Assembly (NCBI GenBank): GCA_031270145.1
Contig: JAISYD010000295.1
Coordinates: 1 to 9,831, forward strand
Source: Planctomycetota bacterium
Lineage (GTDB): Bacteria > Planctomycetota > SZUA-567
Direction of reading: 5' to 3'
DNA length: 9,831 bases
The position numbers and the translations under genes were made by a program. Of the stretch, positions 5,369 through 9,831 are shown one piece after another (position 1 is the stretch's first letter; each line of letters starts with the position of its first letter). The notes under the pieces are model-generated. The model did no database searches and was not told where the DNA came from. It saw only the letters and a list, made by a program, of their open reading frames with translations.

Positions 5369-6448
5369 CTAGGCGCGGGTTTCCCCCGGCGGCCGGCCCA
5401 GCCGGCCGCCGGCGTATTTGCCGGCCCGGATGGCGGCCAGCCAGTCCCGGTGCGACAGGTACCAGTCGATGGTCCGGTCGAGGCCGGCCGAGAGGTCGAA
5501 GCGCGGGCGCCAAGCCAATTCGCGCTCCAGCCGCGAACTGTCGATGGCGTAGCGGGCGTCGTGGCCGGGGCGATCGGCGACAAAGGTTATCAGATTGGCG
5601 TATGGGCCGGACGGGCGCGGGCGGAGCCGATCCAGGCGGGCGCAGAGGAGGCGAACCAGCTCCAGGTTGGTCCGCTCCTCCCCGCCGCCCACATTGTAGG
5701 ACGAACCCGCCTCCCCCCGCTCAAGGATGGCCCAAATGGCCCGGACATGATCCTCGACATACAGCCAGTCGCGGACATTGGCGCCCCGGCCGTAGATCGG
5801 CAGGGGCTTGCCGTCCAGGGCGTTGGCGAGGGTCAGGGGGATCAGCTTTTCCGGAAACTGCCAGGGTCCGTAATTGTTCGAGCAGTTGTTGAGGCTGACG
5901 GGCAGGCCATAGGTGCGGCCCCAGGCCCGGACCAGGTGATCGGCCGCCGCCTTGGAGGCGCTGTAGGGCGAGGAGGGGTCGTAGGGGGTGTCCTCGCGGA
6001 ATTTCCCGGCCGGGCCGAGCGAGCCGTAGACCTCGTCGGTCGAGACATGGTGGAAGCGGACGTCCCGCCGCCCGCCCCAGGCCAGGCGGGCCGCCTCCAA
6101 CAGGATCGCCGTCCCCAGCGCGTTGGTCTCGACAAAGGGCAGCGGGCCGTCGATGGAGCGGTCCACATGGCTTTCGGCGGCGAAATTCACCAGCCAGTCG
6201 GGGCGGGCCAGGGCGAAGGCCGCGGCCACCGCCTCCCGATCCCGGATGTCGGCGTGGATGAAATGGTGCCGCCCCGGGTAAAGATCGGTCAAATCCGCCA
6301 GATTGGCGGGGTTGCCGGCGTAGGTGAGGGCGTCCAGGCTGAAAACCAGGGCGGACGGCTGTTCGGCCAGGACCAGGCGGACGAAATTGGTTCCGATGAA
6401 GCCGGCGGCGCCGGTCACCAGCAGGCGGCGCGGCGGCGCGGCGGTCAT
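5369..6448 (-). CDS. rfbB: dTDP-glucose 4,6-dehydratase RfbB (359 aa)
   Basis: This extended short-chain dehydrogenase converts dTDP-glucose to dTDP-4-keto-6-deoxy-glucose, the second step towards dTDP-rhamnose and other deoxysugars, in the cytoplasm. The NAD-binding motif TGAAGFIG is at residues 12-19. AAESHVDRSI (90-99) is the classic RfbB segment. The catalytic STDEVYG holds T137, D138 and E139, and YSASK gives Y162 and K166. The NNCSNNYGPWQFPEKLIP block (187-204) and GRGANVRDWLYVEDH are family-specific and clear. The ATG overlaps the rfbA stop as ATGA, so the two are translationally coupled. The length is normal. rfbC and rfbD for completing dTDP-L-rhamnose are not in this window. The last codons contain a perfect 12-bp hairpin, and the stop is 12 bp from that of flgG. 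Confidence 0.96.
   Translation of the reverse strand: MTAAPPRRLLVTGAAGFIGTNFVRLVLAEQPSALVFSLDALTYAGNPANLADLTDLYPGRHHFIHADIRDREAVAAAFALARPDWLVNFAAESHVDRSIDGPLPFVETNALGTAILLEAARLAWGGRRDVRFHHVSTDEVYGSLGPAGKFREDTPYDPSSPYSASKAAADHLVRAWGRTYGLPVSLNNCSNNYGPWQFPEKLIPLTLANALDGKPLPIYGRGANVRDWLYVEDHVRAIWAILERGEAGSSYNVGGGEERTNLELVRLLCARLDRLRPRPSGPYANLITFVADRPGHDARYAIDSSRLERELAWRPRFDLSAGLDRTIDWYLSHRDWLAAIRAGKYAGGRLGRPPGETRA
5386..5412. terminator. 12-bp perfect hairpin at the flgG/rfbB convergent junction
   Basis: The arms CCGGCGGCCGGC (5386-5397) and GCCGGCCGCCGG (5401-5412) pair perfectly around a CCA loop. It lies inside the last 15 codons of rfbB and starts 30 bp after the flgG stop. It can fold in transcripts from both sides, so a bidirectional terminator is plausible. 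There is no proper T-run on either side (CGTATTTG on the plus strand), so termination may need Rho. Confidence 0.45.
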
Positions 6449-7308
6449 GCCGTGAACCTTTTCAAATAGCGGCCGTAGGAGCTGTCGCCCATGCTCCGGG
6501 CGATCTCGGCCACCTGTTTCCCGTCAATCCAGCCGCTGTCGTGGGCGATTTCCTCCAGGCAGGCCACCTTCAGACCCTGGCGCTCCTCGATGGCCTGGAT
6601 GAACTGCGAGGCGTCCAGCAGGCTCCGGGGCGTGCCGGTGTCGAGCCAGGCGACGCCGCGGCCGAGCTGCACCACCTCCAATTCGCCCCGCTCCAGGTAA
6701 ATCCGGTTGAGATCGGTGATCTCCAATTCTCCCCGGGGGCCGGGGCGGACGGATCTGGCGATGTCGGCCACGCCGGGGCCGTAAAAATAAAGGCCGGGGA
6801 CGGCGAAATGGCTTTTGGGGGTTTCCGGCTTCTCCTCCAGGCTAAGCGCCCGGCGATCCGGGCCGAACTCGACAATGCCGTAGCGGCCGGGATCCGTCAC
6901 CGGATAGGCGAAAATCCGCGCCCCGGACCGGATCCCGGCCGACTGGCGCAGGATGGCGGTCAGGCCCTGGCCATAGAAGAGGTTGTCGCCAAGGATCAGG
7001 CAGGAGGCTCCGCCGCCGATGAAATCGGCGCCGATGACGAAGGCCTGGGCCAACCCTTCGGGCCTCGGCTGCTCGGCGTAGCTTAGCGACACGCCCCAGC
7101 GGCCGCCGTCGCCGAAGAGCGCCTGGTAGGCGCCTAGATCGCGCGGCGTCGAGATCAGGAGGATATCCCGGATGCCGGCCAGCATCAGCACGGACAGGGG
7201 ATAGTAGATCATCGGCTTGTCGTAAACCGGGAGCAACTGCTTGGACACGGCCTGGGTGACCGGGTGCAGCCGGCTGCCCGATCCCCCCGCCAGGATGACG
7301 CCTTTCAC
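6445..7308 (-). CDS. rfbA: Glucose-1-phosphate thymidylyltransferase RfbA (287 aa)
   Basis: RfbA joins dTTP and glucose-1-phosphate to give dTDP-glucose, the first step of the dTDP-sugar pathway. The nucleotide-binding loop LAGGSGSRLHPVT spans residues 6-18. KQLLPVYDKPMIYYPLS (23-39), EGLAQAF (84-90), LGDNLFYG (107-114), EEKP (158-161), EITDLN (196-201) and WLDTGT (221-226) are the standard blocks of RfbA. The start is GTG at 7308, because the family begins exactly with M-K-G-V/I-I-L-A-G-G and no ATG lies near. AAAGGA on the minus strand (plus positions 7315-7320) is six bases upstream. The gene follows the thioredoxin gene after 32 nt and overlaps rfbB by 4 nt, so all three are likely one transcript. 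The length matches the family. Confidence 0.96.
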   Translation of the reverse strand: MKGVILAGGSGSRLHPVTQAVSKQLLPVYDKPMIYYPLSVLMLAGIRDILLISTPRDLGAYQALFGDGGRWGVSLSYAEQPRPEGLAQAFVIGADFIGGGASCLILGDNLFYGQGLTAILRQSAGIRSGARIFAYPVTDPGRYGIVEFGPDRRALSLEEKPETPKSHFAVPGLYFYGPGVADIARSVRPGPRGELEITDLNRIYLERGELEVVQLGRGVAWLDTGTPRSLLDASQFIQAIEERQGLKVACLEEIAHDSGWIDGKQVAEIARSMGDSSYGRYLKRFTA

Positions 7309-7314
7309 AGGTTT

Positions 7315-7320
7315 TCCTTT
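7315..7320 (-). promoter_or_regulatory. Ribosome binding site supporting the GTG start of rfbA
   Basis: AAAGGA on the minus strand lies six bases before GTG 7308. This favours that codon, which also fits the RfbA family N-terminus, over any upstream start in the longer open frame. Confidence 0.6.
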
Positions 7321-7340
7321 GGCGTTTCTCTCCGCCCGGC

Positions 7341-8378
7341 TCAGGGCCGGTATTCGGCGTCGGGGTTTTTCCCCAATTCGATCAGGCTCTCGTAAAACCT
7401 CCGGACGCCGGCCAGCGCTTCGGCCCCGTCCGTTTCCCCGGCCAATTCGTCCAGCAGATTCAGAGCGAGGTCGAGTCTGCCGATGTCCTTGTAGATGTCG
7501 GCGAGGTTCAGGCCGGTTTCCAGCCGCAAGCCGCCGCCGATGGCGTAGGCGCGCTTGGCCGCCGCCAGGGCCAGCCGGGGGTCGCGGGATTGCGGTTCGC
7601 CCATGCCGATGGCCGCCAAGGCCAGGGCGGCCAGGCCCTCCGGCTGGTCGCGGCAACCGGCGAACCAATCGCGAAAAAGCCCGGCCATGGCCTGGGCGTC
7701 GCCGATGCCGACCTGGATGAGGAGGCGGTGATGCCACTGGTAGTATTGGGGGTTGTCCGGCTCCAATTCCTCCAGCCGCCGCAGGGAGGCGAGTATGGCG
7801 GAGACGTCCTGCCCCTCGATGGCGAGGTTCAGGCCGTCCTTGGCCTCCTCCAGGGCGTCCCGCAGGGCCAGCGCGTTTTCGCGGTTGAGGCTGCCGTCAA
7901 TCACCTTCCTGATGCGCGACTCCAGGTTGTCCAGGGGATTGCCGATCCAGACCAGAGCGCCGGAACGGTCGAAAAGGAAGGCGTGGGGGATGGTGTCGCG
8001 GTTGTCGGCCGCCATGTATTTGACCATGCTGCCGCCGTCCTTGTCGATGAAGGACGAATACCCTATGGCGTGATCCGCCAGGTATTCCTCGACCTCCTCG
8101 GGGGAGTCGGAGGTGAAGGAGACGATCTTCAAGCCGGCGTCGGCGTAGCGCGCCTGGAGGCTGGCGAGAATGGGGATGCTTCTGGCGCAGGGGGGGCAGG
8201 TGGTGGACCAGACCTCGACCAGGTAGATGGTCTTGCCGTCGATTTTGGCGGGATCCGCCGGTTCACCCGAAACCCATCGATCCACGGATATTTCCGGAGC
8301 AGGGTCGCCGATGTCCAACGCCGGGGCGTACGAGGCGAAAAGCGCGGGGATCAGGACAGACAGCAGCATTTTTTTCAT
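7341..8378 (-). CDS. TlpA-like periplasmic thioredoxin with helical-repeat C-terminal half (345 aa)
   Basis: The protein starts with a signal peptide (MKKMLLSVLIPALFASYAPA, cut likely near residue 20). A TlpA/redoxin domain follows: GDPAPEISVDRWVSG, then the redox site WSTTCPPCARSIP with C61 and C64, and DTIPHAFLFDRSG with the cis-Pro typical of thioredoxin folds. Periplasmic proteins of this type reduce or exchange disulfides, for example in cytochrome c maturation. The substrate here is unknown. Residues about 165-345 are helical with TPR-like character (LEELEPDNPQYYQWHHRL; LNLADIYKDIGRLDLALNLLDEL). Such a tail is absent from short TlpA/ResA proteins, and I infer partner binding. Two ATGs lie side by side (8381, 8378). 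I prefer 8378, which is five bases from AAAGGAG (plus positions 8384-8390). The gene sits 48 nt after lipB and 32 nt before rfbA. Confidence 0.85.
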   Translation of the reverse strand: MKKMLLSVLIPALFASYAPALDIGDPAPEISVDRWVSGEPADPAKIDGKTIYLVEVWSTTCPPCARSIPILASLQARYADAGLKIVSFTSDSPEEVEEYLADHAIGYSSFIDKDGGSMVKYMAADNRDTIPHAFLFDRSGALVWIGNPLDNLESRIRKVIDGSLNRENALALRDALEEAKDGLNLAIEGQDVSAILASLRRLEELEPDNPQYYQWHHRLLIQVGIGDAQAMAGLFRDWFAGCRDQPEGLAALALAAIGMGEPQSRDPRLALAAAKRAYAIGGGLRLETGLNLADIYKDIGRLDLALNLLDELAGETDGAEALAGVRRFYESLIELGKNPDAEYRP

Positions 8379-8426
8379 CATGGCTCCTTTGCGAAAGCGC
8401 CGTTGGGCAAAACCCGACCATCCAGT

Positions 8427-9125
8427 TTAGCGGGAGGCGGCGGGGTTGCAACAACAATCCCGGATTTCCAGCTCCAGGACTTCGGCCAGGGCCTCCCGCA
8501 AAACCGGGATGGTTTCCCCCATGCCGTGGCGCTCGCCGGTGAGGCGGTCCAGGCTGGTCACGCCGCCCCGCTCCGCCGCTATGCCGCAGGGGCGCATCAG
8601 GGAGGCGAAAAGCGGCAAATCCGGATGGATGTTCAGGGCGAAGCCGTGCCAGGTTATCCAGCGGCTCACCGCAATCCCCACCGCCGCCGCCTTGTCCCGC
8701 CCGACCCAGGCGCCGGTAAGGCCGGGCCGGCGGCCGGCCGCGACGCCATAGGCGGAAAGGAAGCGTATGGCGCATTCCTCCAGCAGCCGGAGGTAGCGAT
8801 GCAGATCCCGCCCGAACCAGTCCAGCCGGAGGATGGGATAGACCGTCCACTGGCCGGGGCCGTGGAAGGCGACGTCGCCGCCCCGCCCGGCCGAATGGAA
8901 GCCGATGCCCAGGGCCGTCAGCCGCTCCCGGCCGACCAGGAGGTTGCCGCCGTCGCCGGAACGGCCGCAAGTAACCAGCGGCGGGTGTTCGGCCAGGATC
9001 AGCCAGCCGCCCGCCGCCGGGTCCGCCGCCATTCCGGCGAGGGCCTCTTTTTGCAAGCGCTCTCCCTCGGCGTAGGGAAGGCCGCGCCGAATCAGGAGAT
9101 TGGCCCGGCGCGGCGGATCAGCCAT
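8427..9125 (-). CDS. lipB: Octanoyl-ACP:protein N-octanoyltransferase LipB (232 aa)
   Basis: LipB moves octanoate from acyl carrier protein to the lipoyl domains of GcvH and 2-oxoacid dehydrogenases, after which LipA adds sulfur. The family signature RGGDVAFHGPGQ is at residues 81-92, followed by YPIL. The active-site lysine is K145 in DKAAAVG, and the cysteine is C180 in RPCGI. SRWITWHGFALNI (154-166) is also conserved. All key residues are present and the length is normal. ATG 9125 gives the family-like N-terminus and overlaps the end of coaX by 8 nt. The open frame further upstream lies within coaX and was excluded. Upstream GGGAGG and GGAG can serve as ribosome binding sites. The C-terminus ends with three Cys in a row (224-226), which is odd. 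lipA is not in the window. Confidence 0.95.
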   Translation of the reverse strand: MADPPRRANLLIRRGLPYAEGERLQKEALAGMAADPAAGGWLILAEHPPLVTCGRSGDGGNLLVGRERLTALGIGFHSAGRGGDVAFHGPGQWTVYPILRLDWFGRDLHRYLRLLEECAIRFLSAYGVAAGRRPGLTGAWVGRDKAAAVGIAVSRWITWHGFALNIHPDLPLFASLMRPCGIAAERGGVTSLDRLTGERHGMGETIPVLREALAEVLELEIRDCCCNPAASR

Positions 9126-9831
9126 GCTCCGGCCCCTCCCGGTCGGCGGCGAACAGCCGAATGCCGTGCAGCAGCAGCTCGCCGTCCAGAATCGGATTGG
9201 GGAGCAGCCTGGCCGCCGCCCGTCCCCAGCCGCCGGTGACCACAAGCGAAAAGGGCGCTTCACTCTCTCCCGCCCCGGCTTGGCGGCGGATTTGGAAAAA
9301 AGCGGCGGCGACGGCGGCCGGCAGCCCGACGGCGAGGCCGCGCCGGACGGCGTCCCGGGTGTTCCGGCCGATTTCCGCCGCCTCCCAGTCCGGCGATCCG
9401 CCCGAATAATCGGCTATTCGCGCCGCCAGAGCCAGGCCGGACAGCCACATTTCCGGCCCCGGCAGGATGTAACCGCCCCGGAAAACCCCGCGTCCGTCCA
9501 CCCAGTCCACCGTGGCGGCGCTGCCGCACTGGACAACCGCGTAGCCGGCCGGGCCGGCTCCGGCGGGAAAATGCCTCCGGCCGGCCGCCAGGGCGGAGAG
9601 GAGGCGATCCACGCCGGCGGCGTCGGGGGCCTCGATGTCGAGTTCGATTATCCGGTCGGCGCCGGAGTCGATGAACCGCGTCCGGAAGCCGCTAGCCGCC
9701 GCCGCCGCCTCGACGGCGGGATTGGCGAGCGGCGCCACCGAGGCGATCCACGCCTCCCGCGCCCCGGACAGGGGGAGCAACCCGGCCAGGGCCTTCTCTA
9801 TTTCGCCCCGCCCGATTCCGCGGGTGGGGAG
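9118..9831 (-). CDS. coaX: Type III pantothenate kinase CoaX, lacking the N-terminus at the window edge
   Basis: CoaX phosphorylates pantothenate, the first step of coenzyme A synthesis. The frame is open to the right edge and gives 237 residues. I estimate that about 20-45 residues, with the DIGNT phosphate-binding motif, lie outside. Visible family features, numbered from the first visible residue, are IASVAPLANP (29-38, like the usual SSVVP segment), GVDR (73-76, the pantothenate-binding G-x-D-R motif), SAATVDWVDGRGVFRGGYILPGP, IGRNT (154-158) and TGGWG (199-203). The Asp that normally precedes the second glycine motif (D-x-G-T/S) is Gln 101 in VVQCGSAAT. This may lower activity, or it may be a clade variant. 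Type III enzymes are not inhibited by CoA and do not use the CoaA fold. A TTG at 9780 is in frame but lies inside the conserved domain, so it is not the start. The gene overlaps lipB by 8 nt. Confidence 0.85.
   Translation of the reverse strand, partial: LPTRGIGRGEIEKALAGLLPLSGAREAWIASVAPLANPAVEAAAAASGFRTRFIDSGADRIIELDIEAPDAAGVDRLLSALAAGRRHFPAGAGPAGYAVVQCGSAATVDWVDGRGVFRGGYILPGPEMWLSGLALAARIADYSGGSPDWEAAEIGRNTRDAVRRGLAVGLPAAVAAAFFQIRRQAGAGESEAPFSLVVTGGWGRAAARLLPNPILDGELLLHGIRLFAADREGPEHG

Noticed and set aside
3847..5892. 681-residue plus-strand open frame across flgF, flgG and the end of rfbB
   Set aside because: It crosses three well-supported genes in another frame and has biased Arg/His/Gly-rich low-complexity content. 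It is a composition artefact.
5450..6469. 339-residue plus-strand frame opposite rfbB
   Set aside because: It is an antisense shadow. The minus strand encodes a complete RfbB with all catalytic residues.
7309..7737. Extended N-terminus of RfbA
   Set aside because: The extra residues lie over the thioredoxin gene. The family starts at the M-K-G-V-I-L-A-G-G segment, which begins at GTG 7308 with a ribosome binding site.
7590..9239. 549-residue plus-strand frame opposite the thioredoxin, lipB and coaX genes
   Set aside because: It covers three recognisable minus-strand genes and shows no domain of its own.
1..9831. Many GCCGGC/CGGCCG-type short palindromes across the window
   Set aside because: They follow from the high GC content and common Ala, Gly, Pro and Arg codons. 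No regular spacing or array was seen.

Overview
The window is high-GC DNA with ten densely packed protein genes and no RNA genes, insertion sequences or CRISPR arrays that I can see. It looks like a chromosome of a motile diderm bacterium. Evidence is the flagellar rod proteins, a putative sigma-54 promoter, a family 9 glycosyltransferase, dTDP-sugar genes and a CoaX-type pantothenate kinase. The style of the exported Ig-like/TPR protein, the CoaX and the rod proteins reminds me of Planctomycetes or related phyla. This is an impression from motifs only and has low confidence.

Left part, plus strand (1-3453): the 3' end of a PilZ-type (c-di-GMP receptor family) protein is followed by a 209-bp gap full of GC-rich hairpins, including a perfect 28-nt palindrome. 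Next comes a large exported protein with an Ig-like region, a Pro/Ala linker, TPR repeats and a Pro/Arg-rich tail. Its 3' end overlaps a family 9 (heptosyltransferase-like) glycosyltransferase. These two are probably cotranscribed and concern the envelope.

Middle, plus strand (3454-5356): an AT-richer intergenic region carries a good -24/-12 (sigma-54) promoter match, with an inverted repeat upstream of it. Behind it lie two rod genes, flgF-like and flgG. They stand apart from the usual flgA/H/I neighbours. Both proteins share an unusual six-residue expansion at the same place in the conserved rod-protein core.

Right part, minus strand (9831-5369): a tight gene run is transcribed leftwards, converging on flgG with only 12 bp between the stop codons. 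In transcription order it holds coaX (5' end outside the window), lipB (8-nt overlap), a TlpA-like periplasmic thioredoxin with a helical-repeat C-terminal half, rfbA (GTG start) and rfbB (ATGA overlap). Together rfbA and rfbB make dTDP-4-keto-6-deoxy-glucose, and coaX and lipB serve coenzyme A and lipoate synthesis. A strong 12-bp hairpin sits at the convergent junction.

I found no clearly new multi-gene system. The points most worth a second look are the paired rod-protein insertion, the sigma-54 control region, the replaced Asp in CoaX, the palindromic leader before the TPR gene and the Ig-TPR/GT9 pair.
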